The notes under the pieces: model-generated | The model's input: the letters and a program-made list of their open reading frames with translations, nothing else | What the model was told of the DNA's origin: nothing | Databases searched by the model: none | Position numbers and translations under genes: made by a program | Shown: positions 1-6,292 of the stretch, piece by piece | Layout of the letters: each line of letters opens with the position of its first letter | Position numbering within the stretch: the stretch's first letter is position 1 | From: Nitratireductor sp. | GTDB taxonomy: Bacteria > Pseudomonadota > Alphaproteobacteria > Rhizobiales > Rhizobiaceae | Assembly (NCBI GenBank): GCA_020441735.1 | Contig: JAGRLQ010000309.1 | Coordinates: 1-6,704, forward strand | DNA length: 6,704 nt | Direction of reading: 5' to 3'

Positions 1-674
1 ACAAGATGGGTCTTTTCCCCATCCCTTAGCAAGGCGCCGAACTGCTCGTCCACGCCGACAAAGGTTCCCGAAACGCTGCAGAATTGAACCGGCTCGCCGA
101 GATCATGAGCCAGTTCCCGCCAGGCGGCATGGAGTGGCCGCACCCCTTCATCGCTCCACCGGTTGATCCAGTAAAGCGTGTGCCGCACCCATGCCTCCAG
201 CAGAGCTTGTGCCTCCACATCAGCGCAGCCCTCCTCATAGAGTGCAGTTGTGTCCGGATCGTCACCAGGCGCAGCGCCGGAAAACAGCAGATCGAGATGG
301 AGGCCGATCACCAACCAATCGGGCTCCGCGGCTCCGTCCTGCGTTGAAGCGCTTGGCTTCAGATGTCCACATCGCGCGCCATTGATGCGAATGCCGCCAC
401 CCCATTCGAGATGCACCGCAACTTCCGGCGGCGCCAGAGAACCCATCGCGTTCTGAAAGCCGACGCCGCAGGCAGGCAGCATCGCCATTGCATCTTCAAG
501 CGGCACCTCGGGGCCGAAAACAATGGCAGCCCGCAGTGCTTCCTTCGAAAGATTGTAGACGATCGTGCCCGGATCGCACCCGGCAATCGCCTGCGCCTTT
601 GCCCGCTCGAACGGGTCGGCACGGCCACTCAGTTCCTCACCGGCAAACAGTGGCGGGAAGGTCAGGTCACTCAT
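1..674 (-). CDS. Biotin/lipoate--protein ligase-like protein with DUF4444-type C-terminus (partial, runs off left edge)
   Basis: The frame is open from the ATG at 674-672 to the window edge: 224 complete codons, no stop. The start is fixed by an ATGA overlap with the stop of the upstream mrp gene, so the two are probably translationally coupled. The protein resembles the alphaproteobacterial 'biotin/lipoate--protein ligase family' (BPL/LplA/LipB fold plus a short DUF4444 domain). Visible marks are APPEVAVHLEW (residues 81-91), RINGARCGHL (96-105, matching the strand that carries the ligase lysine), YEEGC (146-150), and WINRWSDEG (169-177) followed by HAAW. The visible C-terminal part begins with SGTFVGVDEQFGALL (residues 202-216). 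Family length is about 240-250 residues as I recall, so only a short tail should be missing. The lysine used for catalysis in BirA/LplA appears to be Arg101 here, so ligase activity is doubtful. No substrate can be assigned from sequence. The family call is fairly secure; the function is unknown. Confidence 0.82.
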   Translation of the reverse strand, partial: MSDLTFPPLFAGEELSGRADPFERAKAQAIAGCDPGTIVYNLSKEALRAAIVFGPEVPLEDAMAMLPACGVGFQNAMGSLAPPEVAVHLEWGGGIRINGARCGHLKPSASTQDGAAEPDWLVIGLHLDLLFSGAAPGDDPDTTALYEEGCADVEAQALLEAWVRHTLYWINRWSDEGVRPLHAAWRELAHDLGEPVQFCSVSGTFVGVDEQFGALLRDGEKTHL

Positions 675-1756
675 GCATAACCGCCTTCCTCAAGCCTGCG
701 GGCCATGGCCTTGAATACTTCGGCTTCCCGCGAGTCAGGATGCGCCACGACCACCGGTGCGCCGCTGTCGCCTGCTGTGCGGATATCGAGATGCAGCGGA
801 ATTTCCGCCAGCAGCGGAGCGCCGAGCTTTTCTGCTTCCGCCGCCACCCCACCATGGCCGAAGAGGTGCTCCTCATGGCCGCACTGCGAACAGATGTGGG
901 TCGACATGTTTTCGACCAGACCGGCGATCGGAATACCCATCTCCTGAAACAGGTCGATGCCCTTGCGTGCATCGATCAGCGCAATGTCCTGCGGCGTCGA
1001 AACGATGACCGCCCCATCCACCTTGAACTTCTGGCCAAGCGTCATCTGCACGTCACCGGTTCCCGGGGGAAGGTCCACCAGCAGAACGTCGAGCGCGCCC
1101 CACTGCACCTGGCTCATCATCTGCTGCAGCGCACCCATCAGCATCGGTCCGCGCCAGGCAACGGCCTTGTCACCATCGGTCATCAGCCCAATGGAGATCA
1201 TCGTCACGCCATGATTGCGCAACGGCAGAATGGTTCTGCCGTCTGGCGAGGAAGGCCTGCCGGAAACGCCCAACATGCGCGGCTGCGAAGGGCCGTAGAC
1301 ATCGGCATCGAGCAGGCCGACCTTTCTGCCTTCGGCTGCAAGCGCGCAGGCGAGATTGGCGGCAACCGTCGACTTGCCGACGCCGCCCTTGCCGGATGCG
1401 ACTGCGATGATGCGTTCAACCCCCGGAACCTTCTGCGGGCCTGCCGCTGCAGGCGCCGGATCCGGCCGGATCGGTTGCGGCTCACGTTTTGGTTCCGGCT
1501 GCGGCGTGGATGAATGTGCCGTCATCACGACTTGCGCCGAGCTGCAACCTTCCAGGGCAGCAAGCGCTGCTTCCGCCGCATCGCGAACCGCTGCCATCTC
1601 CCCTGCCCGGTCCGGTGGAATTTCCAGAACGAAACGGACGGAATCCCTGTTGACCTGCAATGCCCGCACCATGCCTGCCGAAACGATATCCTCGCCCGTT
1701 GCCGGGTCGGAAATCGTTTTCAGTGTTTCAAGGACGGTTTCTCTGCCAAGCGTCAC
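671..1756 (-). CDS. mrp: Mrp/ApbC (NBP35-like) iron-sulfur cluster carrier ATPase
   Basis: This 361-residue cytosolic P-loop ATPase belongs to the Mrp/ApbC/NBP35 family, which binds a [4Fe-4S] cluster at the dimer interface and passes it to apo-proteins. Residues about 5-78 form a MIP18/DUF59-type domain (TISDPATGEDIVSAGMV). A proline-rich linker follows (about 82-110), then the ATPase domain. That domain has a deviant Walker A, SGKGGVGKST (121-130), a switch region LLDADVYGPSQP (148-159), VDLPPGTGD (227-235), and the cluster-binding pair C289-x2-C292 in ICSQCGHEE. The length is normal and nothing is missing. The start is a GTG at 1756-1754, 1 nt after the stop of the upstream DUF6494 gene. 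Only a weak GAAGG (1772-1768) lies upstream, which fits translational coupling. The stop overlaps the ATG of the ligase-like gene. Given the neighbouring iron-sulfur and formate dehydrogenase accessory genes, it may serve that enzyme, although Mrp proteins usually have general roles. Confidence 0.95.
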   Translation of the reverse strand: MTLGRETVLETLKTISDPATGEDIVSAGMVRALQVNRDSVRFVLEIPPDRAGEMAAVRDAAEAALAALEGCSSAQVVMTAHSSTPQPEPKREPQPIRPDPAPAAAGPQKVPGVERIIAVASGKGGVGKSTVAANLACALAAEGRKVGLLDADVYGPSQPRMLGVSGRPSSPDGRTILPLRNHGVTMISIGLMTDGDKAVAWRGPMLMGALQQMMSQVQWGALDVLLVDLPPGTGDVQMTLGQKFKVDGAVIVSTPQDIALIDARKGIDLFQEMGIPIAGLVENMSTHICSQCGHEEHLFGHGGVAAEAEKLGAPLLAEIPLHLDIRTAGDSGAPVVVAHPDSREAEVFKAMARRLEEGGYA

Positions 1757-1757
1757 G

Positions 1758-1952
1758 TCAGGACTGGCCTTCGATCTTGCCTTCGACTTCGTGCTTCAGA
1801 TCAAGCTCTTCGATCGTCAGCACCATTTTTGCCTTGAACGTCTTGCCCGATGTATCGCCAGCCTTGCGCATCGCTTCCTCGATCGCCTGCTGGGAGGTCA
1901 CGCCTACCTGCTTCAGGAATTTGCGCATGGACATATTGAAGTCTTCACTCAC
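1758..1952 (-). CDS. DUF6494 family small protein
   Basis: This small protein of 64 residues has no signal peptide, membrane segment or cysteine. Its layout, MSEDFNMSMRKFLKQVGVTS followed by a charged helix and then AKMVLTIEELDLKHEVEG, matches the DUF6494 family as I know it from alphaproteobacteria. I infer an N-terminal helix and a C-terminal beta hairpin. Function is unknown. Two tandem GTG codons could start it, at 1955-1953 and 1952-1950. AGGAG at 1963-1959 lies 6 nt from the second and only 3 nt from the first, so I chose the second. The longer version adds one residue. It is the first gene of the minus-strand operon, 1 nt ahead of mrp, so it is presumably made together with the Fe-S carrier. 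Confidence 0.8.
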   Translation of the reverse strand: MSEDFNMSMRKFLKQVGVTSQQAIEEAMRKAGDTSGKTFKAKMVLTIEELDLKHEVEGKIEGQS

Positions 1953-1958
1953 CACTCT

Positions 1959-1963
1959 CTCCT
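1959..1963 (-). promoter_or_regulatory. Ribosome binding site of the DUF6494 gene
   Basis: AGGAG reads on the minus strand 6 nt upstream of the GTG at 1952-1950. The spacing favours this GTG over the one immediately before it, which would leave a spacer of only 3 nt. Confidence 0.6.
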
Positions 1964-2045
1964 GTCATTTCTGCCGCCACATTGACGGGACCGCTCATAT
2001 AACCTTAGCCTTGTAGCCTCAGCCTTGGAACAATACCAGCAGCAT

Positions 2046-2053
2046 GGGAGGAG
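2046..2053 (+). promoter_or_regulatory. Ribosome binding site that decides the cytochrome start
   Basis: GGGAGGAG is a near-perfect Shine-Dalgarno sequence ending 5 nt before the ATG at 2059. It overlaps the upstream in-frame ATG at 2044, which therefore cannot use it. It moves the start to 2059 and gives the protein a clean signal peptide. Confidence 0.8.
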
Positions 2054-2058
2054 ACATC

Positions 2059-2814
2059 ATGCGCAGGGCCGCGGCAGCCATGCTGGCACTGGTAATGCCG
2101 GTATTCGCTGCATCGGATGTGTTGGCGGAAGACGGCGCCTTGCGGTTAAGCGCGCCTGCAAGCCTGCTCGAAACCGGCCTGCTGAAATATCTTCTTCCCC
2201 GGTTTTCACTGAAGACCGGCACAAGAACGGAACTGGTCGGCGAATCGGAAACGGCGGCAATCCGCCTCAACAACGACAAAAAAGGCCGGCTGGTTTTCTC
2301 CGGTCCCGAAAACAACTGGTATCTTAATGCCGGGTCGGACAGCGCGAGTGCCGAAAAGTTCGAGGACTGGCTTATCGGCGAGATCGGTCAACGTACCCTC
2401 GCCTCTTTCACCATTGAGGGAAAACAACCCTTCACGCCAGCCGCTGCACAGAAGGTTCAGAAAGCAGCCACCGAGACCACCGGCGATGCGGTGCTTGGTG
2501 AAAGCCTTGCCGAACGCCATTGCGGCCGCTGCCACATGGTCAACGAGAAAACACGCATGACCACCATCGGCTCGACACCTTCCTTTGCCCTGATGCGCAG
2601 CTTTCCCGATTGGGATAGCCGGTTCGAAGGCTTCTATGCGCTCAACCCGCACCCCTCCTTCACCATCGTCGCGGAAGTAACCGGGCCATTCGACGAAACG
2701 CGCCCGCCGCCGATCGCGCCGCTCGAACTGTCACTAGAGGATATTGAGGCGATCCTCGCTTTTGTCCGCACGATCGAACCCGCCGATCTGGGTTCACCCC
2801 TGAAGGTGCAATAA
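2059..2814 (+). CDS. Secreted monohaem c-type cytochrome with an N-terminal TupA-like (tungstate-binding-protein-like) remnant
   Basis: The 251-residue protein begins with a Sec signal peptide (MRRAAAAMLALVMPVFAASD..., cleavage likely after VLA, residue 23), so it acts in the periplasm. A single haem c motif, CGRCH, lies at 155-159 in GESLAERHCGRCHM, and the cytochrome domain runs to the C-terminus (AILAFVRTIEP, 231-241). An axial methionine is not obvious; Met167 and Met179 are candidates. Residues 28-60 (LRLSAP, then GLLKYLLPRFSLKTG) resemble the start of TupA-type tungstate-binding proteins. Residues 101-126 (FEDWLIGEIGQRTLASFTIE, then GKQPFT) resemble their C-terminal segment (F.DWL.S.EGQ..I..F.I.G). 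The central part of that fold is missing, so the region is probably not a working oxyanion binder. The start rests on a strong Shine-Dalgarno sequence; an ATG 15 nt upstream is in frame but less likely. The gene diverges from the mrp operon and converges on the iron-sulfur gene. The cytochrome call is firm; the electron partner is unknown, plausibly a formate dehydrogenase. Confidence 0.85.
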   Translation: MRRAAAAMLALVMPVFAASDVLAEDGALRLSAPASLLETGLLKYLLPRFSLKTGTRTELVGESETAAIRLNNDKKGRLVFSGPENNWYLNAGSDSASAEKFEDWLIGEIGQRTLASFTIEGKQPFTPAAAQKVQKAATETTGDAVLGESLAERHCGRCHMVNEKTRMTTIGSTPSFALMRSFPDWDSRFEGFYALNPHPSFTIVAEVTGPFDETRPPPIAPLELSLEDIEAILAFVRTIEPADLGSPLKVQ

Positions 2815-2823
2815 CGGCCGGTA

Positions 2824-4788
2824 TCAGTGATCCTTGCGCTTGGACTGATAGTCCTCGGTGGTCCGCACCCTTGGCCGTTCGCCCGCGGCAAACGGATTGT
2901 TCTCCGAGTGATAGGCCGCATTGACCCTGCAATCATCGCACATCTGGATCATGCGGATTGCATCCTGACTGGCGAACATCGAGTGCTTGCCAGCCAGCTT
3001 CTCGGTGATCCGCATCACCGTCGAGCGCACACCGAAGGGCGCGCCGCACTCGATGCAGGCAAACGGTTCTTCCTCATGCACGACTCGGTGCGACAACGCC
3101 TCGCCGGCTAGATTGAGCTGCGGCACCAGGGCAATCGCGTTTTCAGGGCAGGCATGGGCACAGATGCCGCATTGCAGGCAGGCATCCTCCTGAAAGCGCA
3201 GCTGCGGCATGTCCGGATTGTCAGCCAGTGCGCCGGAAGGACACAGCGACACACAGGAAAGGCAGAGTGTGCAGGCGTCTGTATCGACATTGAGCGAGCC
3301 ATACGGTGCACGCTCCGGCAAGGCGATGACGGCATCCTCTCCGTTGAGTGCCTTTGCCGACAGCCGCGTGACCTGGCGCCGCGAGCCAAGCGGCAGGATC
3401 GGTTCTGCTACCGCATCCGGCACCTCTTCGACCCAGATCGCTTCTTCCAGCGCATCGGGTTCGCCTGGCTCGATCAGGAATGCCTTCCCCTCTCCAGCGA
3501 TGGCATTTGCCAGTTCAACCTCGAAGCCAAGTCCATCCTTTTCGGTGGTCGGAGAGACAAGCGTCGTCACGGTGGCAAAGCCGCTTGCCAGCGCCGCCAG
3601 CATTTCGGCATTGCCAAAAGCTGCCAGCGAGGAAACCTCCATCGGAATCACATCCGCCGGCAGGCCTTTGCCATAGCGAGCGGAAAGCCGGATTACTTCC
3701 GCCCCGAAACCGGCATCATGCACCAGCAGGCGCGGCGCATCTTCCGACAGCTTTCGCCAGGTGCCTGCAAGCACCTCGATACGCTTGAACACCGCACCAA
3801 CCGGTGGCGCATCGTAGGAAATCGCCCCCGAAGGACAAACTGCAGAGCATGCGCCACAGCCAGCGCAAACCATCGCATCGACCTCGACGTGATCGCCATT
3901 GGGCGTAATTGCACCGGTCGGACAAAGATCGAGACACCGCGTGCAGCCGGTTTTCTGTGCTCGCGAATGAGCGCAAAGCTGCGGGTCCAGCCGCACATAG
4001 AGCGGTTTCTCAAACGTGCCCACCAGCTGCGAGGCTTCGATGATGGCGGCTATCCGCGCCTCGGCACTCTTCGGATCGGCGCGCAGATAGCCTTCCCGCT
4101 TTTCATGGGCGGAAAAGAGCGGCTGTCCCCCGGAAAGATCGAGAATGATGTCACAGGTGGATTTTGCACGCGCTCTTGGTTCAGTGAGTTGCGGTGCACC
4201 CCGGCCACCCCGAACGCGCTCCTGCAACGCCTCGATGTGGACCTCGAAGCTGCCAAAGGCGCCACTTGCGCCGGCAAGCCTGCCGTGAACGACGTCAAAA
4301 CGGCGGTCGTCGCCATCGCCTGCATCGGCGCCGGGCTCCAGCAGAACGGTGACGTTGAGCATATCGAATAATTGCCGCGCAGCGCTCAATGCAACTTCCG
4401 CATCACCCAGAATCAGACACAGACCGGCAGATTCGACATCGCGCACCTTGGTAGCAGGCGGCTCCAGCATGGCATCGACAACCAGTGCCGCCATCTTGGG
4501 CGCATTGGAACGATCATCCTGGGACCAGCCGGCGCGATCCCGTAGGTCGACAAATTCCGGCATCCCCGCATCCAGGTCACCGGCCAATTCCTCGAAAAAA
4601 TGACGCTCCTGCTGGCAGGCGATGATCGCCCCGCCTTCTTCGATCGCCTTTGCAGCGGCAGCAGATTGTTCCATGCACAGCGCGGTATGAACGCGCGAAC
4701 AGGCAATTCCCGTGGCTTCTTCCAGCTTGCCTGGATCGACCGTCTGGCTTCCCAGACAATCGCATAAAATGAGCTTGCGCCCGGTCAT
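2824..4788 (-). CDS. Large 4Fe-4S (polyferredoxin-like) protein, formate dehydrogenase accessory cluster
   Basis: This 654-residue cytosolic protein has no signal peptide. It begins MTGRKLILCDCLGSQTVD, a CxC opening (C9, C11) followed by C30, C38 and C58, typical of a 4Fe-4S family next to DUF3305/DUF3306/TorD genes in alphaproteobacteria. Two bicluster ferredoxin modules follow. Module 1 has C272-x9-C282-x2-C285-x3-C289 and C308-x2-C311-x2-C314-x3-C318. Module 2 has C506-x2-C509-x2-C512-x3-C516 and C537-x2-C540-x2-C543-x3-C547. Near the C-terminus C578-x2-C581 and C617-x2-C620 could form a zinc or Fe-S site. About 185 residues without cysteine separate the modules. The ATG at 4788 was chosen because AAGGG (4798-4794) lies 5 nt upstream and homologues start just before the LILCDC motif. 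The frame extends to a GTG at 4842 that lacks a well-placed ribosome binding site. A role in electron transfer or Fe-S/cofactor supply to formate dehydrogenase is inferred from context. It ends 9 bp from the convergent cytochrome gene. Confidence 0.88.
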   Translation of the reverse strand: MTGRKLILCDCLGSQTVDPGKLEEATGIACSRVHTALCMEQSAAAAKAIEEGGAIIACQQERHFFEELAGDLDAGMPEFVDLRDRAGWSQDDRSNAPKMAALVVDAMLEPPATKVRDVESAGLCLILGDAEVALSAARQLFDMLNVTVLLEPGADAGDGDDRRFDVVHGRLAGASGAFGSFEVHIEALQERVRGGRGAPQLTEPRARAKSTCDIILDLSGGQPLFSAHEKREGYLRADPKSAEARIAAIIEASQLVGTFEKPLYVRLDPQLCAHSRAQKTGCTRCLDLCPTGAITPNGDHVEVDAMVCAGCGACSAVCPSGAISYDAPPVGAVFKRIEVLAGTWRKLSEDAPRLLVHDAGFGAEVIRLSARYGKGLPADVIPMEVSSLAAFGNAEMLAALASGFATVTTLVSPTTEKDGLGFEVELANAIAGEGKAFLIEPGEPDALEEAIWVEEVPDAVAEPILPLGSRRQVTRLSAKALNGEDAVIALPERAPYGSLNVDTDACTLCLSCVSLCPSGALADNPDMPQLRFQEDACLQCGICAHACPENAIALVPQLNLAGEALSHRVVHEEEPFACIECGAPFGVRSTVMRITEKLAGKHSMFASQDAIRMIQMCDDCRVNAAYHSENNPFAAGERPRVRTTEDYQSKRKDH

Positions 4789-4793
4789 ACGAT

Positions 4794-4798
4794 CCCTT
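4794..4798 (-). promoter_or_regulatory. Ribosome binding site of the 4Fe-4S protein gene
   Basis: AAGGG within GAAAGGGATCGT reads on the minus strand 5 nt before the ATG at 4788. It supports this start over the longer GTG start at 4842. Confidence 0.6.
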
Positions 4799-4862
4799 TC
4801 ACGCAGCCCGCGCGGGAGTTTGCTTCTCACGCCTCGGACCACAGCAATATTTCCTCTCAGCC

Positions 4863-4892
4863 ATCTAGGTTGAGTAGGGCAGTCCGTGTCAA
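4863..4892 (-). promoter_or_regulatory. Candidate sigma70-type promoter of the 4Fe-4S protein gene
   Basis: On the minus strand a perfect TTGACA (4892-4887) is followed after 18 nt by CTAGAT (4868-4863), or after 17 nt by CCTAGA. This fits a housekeeping promoter with a weak -10 element. Transcription would start near 4856, giving a leader of about 68 nt to the ATG at 4788. The same 216-bp intergenic region (4789-5004) must also hold the promoter for the rightward DUF3305 gene, but I found no convincing one there. No FNR-type dyad was seen. Confidence 0.4.
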
Positions 4893-5004
4893 GCCTTTAC
4901 AACCGGCGCCAACATCTAGCAGATTGATGCAATGCCGGTCCTGCGGATGCAGGCGGCCATACAGCCGGAAAGTATCGAAGTTGGAGCAGTCAAAGTCTCA
5001 ATCC

Positions 5005-5544
5005 ATGCCCATGGGCGTTGTTGTCCGCCGCTTGCCGGGCGTAACGCGCTGGGCAAAATGGGTCTGGAAGCCTGTCTCGGTGTTGCCCGGCGCGGGACCC
5101 GCGGAATGGCAGATACTGCGTGAGGAGAATGATGCTGTGGAGTATCACGCAGCCACCGTGCCGCTCGAACTCTACCGCACCGACACGGAAGCATATCTCA
5201 CCGCACTGTCGGAGAAAGTGCCTTCGCTTTACGTCATTCTGCGCGAAAGCGAGACACCGCAGCATCCCATGGAAGTGCTGCTCGTGACGGCCTCGCCGTA
5301 CGAAGGCCAGGACTATGCCGATACCGGCGAGGAAATCGTCGAAAAAGTACCGATGCCGCCCGGTGTCATTGCCTGGATCAACGAGTTCATCAGGGAGCAC
5401 CACGAGGATGAACAGTTCGTCAAACGCCGCCGCGACAAGACACGCATCGACAAGGTGGAGGACGGCGTCGGCGATGCCCGCATCCGCCAGTTGAGCGATG
5501 TCTATCGCACGCCCAGCACAAAACGCGGGAGAAGGTTGCAGTGA
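5005..5544 (+). CDS. DUF3305 domain-containing protein
   Basis: From the ATG at 5005 this is a 179-residue soluble protein with no signal peptide or cysteine. It opens with MPMGVVVRRL and a Trp-rich segment (W16, W19, W21 in RWAKWVWKPVSVLPGAG), the signature of DUF3305. Then come YHAATVPLELYRTDTEAYL (47-65), SLYVILRE (74-81) and a basic tail (KRRRDK, then VYRTPSTKRGRR). DUF3305 genes sit beside DUF3306 and TorD genes near formate dehydrogenase operons. The biochemical role is unknown to me. The start is uncertain: the ATG lacks a well-spaced ribosome binding site, whereas an in-frame TTG at 4981 has GGAAAG (4967-4972) 8 nt upstream and would add eight residues (MEQSKSQS), close to the N-terminal length of homologues as I remember them. 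The frame stays open to a TTG at 4870, but that part does not look like the family. The stop overlaps the next gene. Confidence 0.85.
   Translation: MPMGVVVRRLPGVTRWAKWVWKPVSVLPGAGPAEWQILREENDAVEYHAATVPLELYRTDTEAYLTALSEKVPSLYVILRESETPQHPMEVLLVTASPYEGQDYADTGEEIVEKVPMPPGVIAWINEFIREHHEDEQFVKRRRDKTRIDKVEDGVGDARIRQLSDVYRTPSTKRGRRLQ
5527..5535 (+). promoter_or_regulatory. Ribosome binding site of the DUF3306 gene
   Basis: GGGAGAAGG lies inside the end of the DUF3305 coding region, 5 nt before the GTG at 5541. It supports the GTG start and reinitiation at the GTGA overlap. Confidence 0.6.
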
Positions 5545-6212
5545 GCGGTTCGGAGAAAACTGGCGGCGACTTCTGGAGCCGGCGCAAGGCCGCCGTACGC
5601 GAGGCGGAAGCGAAGGAGACTGCCGAAGCGCAGGCCGAGGAGACAGCCGCCTTACAGGCCGAAGCCGAGGAAAAAACCGACGAACAGATTCTTGAAGAAC
5701 TGGGCCTCCCCGACCCCGACGAAATGAAGGAAGGCGATAATTTTTCAGCCTTTCTGGCTGCCGCCGTGCCGCAAAGGCTGCGCCGCCGCGCGCTGCGCCG
5801 GCTGTGGGCCGTCAATCCGGTGCTTGCCAATCTCGACGGGCTGATCGAGTACGGCGAGGACTATACCGACAAGGCCACCGTCATCGAAAACCTGCAGACC
5901 ACCTATCAGGTCGGCAAGGGAATGCTCGAACATGTGATGAAGCTGGCCGAGGCGGAGAAGGAGGCGGAAGCCGCGGAAAGCATGGAGGAAATGACCGAAT
6001 CTGCCGGGGATTCAGATACCGGCATGAGTCCTGACGAAACGGAAAGTGCCGGAAAAGAAACAGAAAATGGGCTATTGACCGGCTCAAACCTTCCATTGCA
6101 AACTGAATCGGGCGAAAATGTCGCATCCGACATTGAGGAAACACAGGCAGCAGCCGGCGAAATTGAAGACGCGGGACAGGTGATCCCAAGACGCAGAATG
6201 CGGTTCACCTAG
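5541..6212 (+). CDS. DUF3306 domain-containing protein
   Basis: This is a 223-residue, strongly acidic, soluble protein without a signal peptide. The DUF3306 pattern is clear. It has FWSRRKAAV near the N-terminus (11-19), an Ala/Glu-rich helix likely to be coiled coil (20-48), and EELGLPDPD (52-60). These lead into FSAFLAAAVPQRLRRRALRRL (68-88), LWAVNPVLANLDGLIEYGED (88-107), and TTYQVGKGM (120-128). Residues beyond about 135 are a low-complexity Glu/Ala/Ser tail, probably disordered, ending in the basic PRRRMRF. It starts with GTG in a 4-bp GTGA overlap with DUF3305 and has a good ribosome binding site. The two proteins are thus likely made in similar amounts and may act together. The family co-occurs with Tat-exported formate dehydrogenases; the mechanism is unknown. 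An 80-bp gap follows before the TorD gene, with no clear terminator, so they are probably co-transcribed. Confidence 0.88.
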   Translation: MSGSEKTGGDFWSRRKAAVREAEAKETAEAQAEETAALQAEAEEKTDEQILEELGLPDPDEMKEGDNFSAFLAAAVPQRLRRRALRRLWAVNPVLANLDGLIEYGEDYTDKATVIENLQTTYQVGKGMLEHVMKLAEAEKEAEAAESMEEMTESAGDSDTGMSPDETESAGKETENGLLTGSNLPLQTESGENVASDIEETQAAAGEIEDAGQVIPRRRMRFT

Positions 6213-6292
6213 TCCTGACGAGCTTTATCTGACAGAAGAGAACAGCGCCGAAGACCTGCAGCCGCCGCCATGCGTTGGGAGGCGCAGGCTGA

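Noticed and set aside
488..1513. 341-codon open frame on the plus strand
   Set aside because: It lies antisense to mrp and the ligase-like gene, is dominated by Arg, His and Cys, and shows no family motif. It is a GC-rich shadow frame of well-recognised genes.
1982..2010. TTGACG at 1982-1987 as a -35 element for the cytochrome, and TTATAT (2002-1997) as a -10 element for the DUF6494 operon
   Set aside because: Neither has a convincing partner element at 16-18 nt, so no promoter is called, although this divergent region must contain both.
2006..2028. Short repeated AGCCT units (2007, 2015, 2021) between the DUF6494 and cytochrome genes
   Set aside because: The units are only five bases long and irregularly spaced. 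This is too little to call an operator or repeat.
2206..2652. 148-codon open frame on the minus strand
   Set aside because: It is antisense to the cytochrome, whose signal peptide, CGRCH motif and strong ribosome binding site settle the coding strand.
3154..4371. 405-codon open frame on the plus strand
   Set aside because: It is antisense to the 4Fe-4S protein, whose cysteine motifs prove the minus strand is coding. Composition is Arg/His/Cys rich with no recognisable domain.
4870..5004. Upstream extension of the DUF3305 frame, including an ATG at 4927 with a CRSCGC stretch
   Set aside because: There is no ribosome binding site near the TTG at 4870 or the ATG at 4927, and the family begins close to the MPMGVVV segment. 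The clustered cysteines look accidental. Only the TTG at 4981 remains a real alternative.
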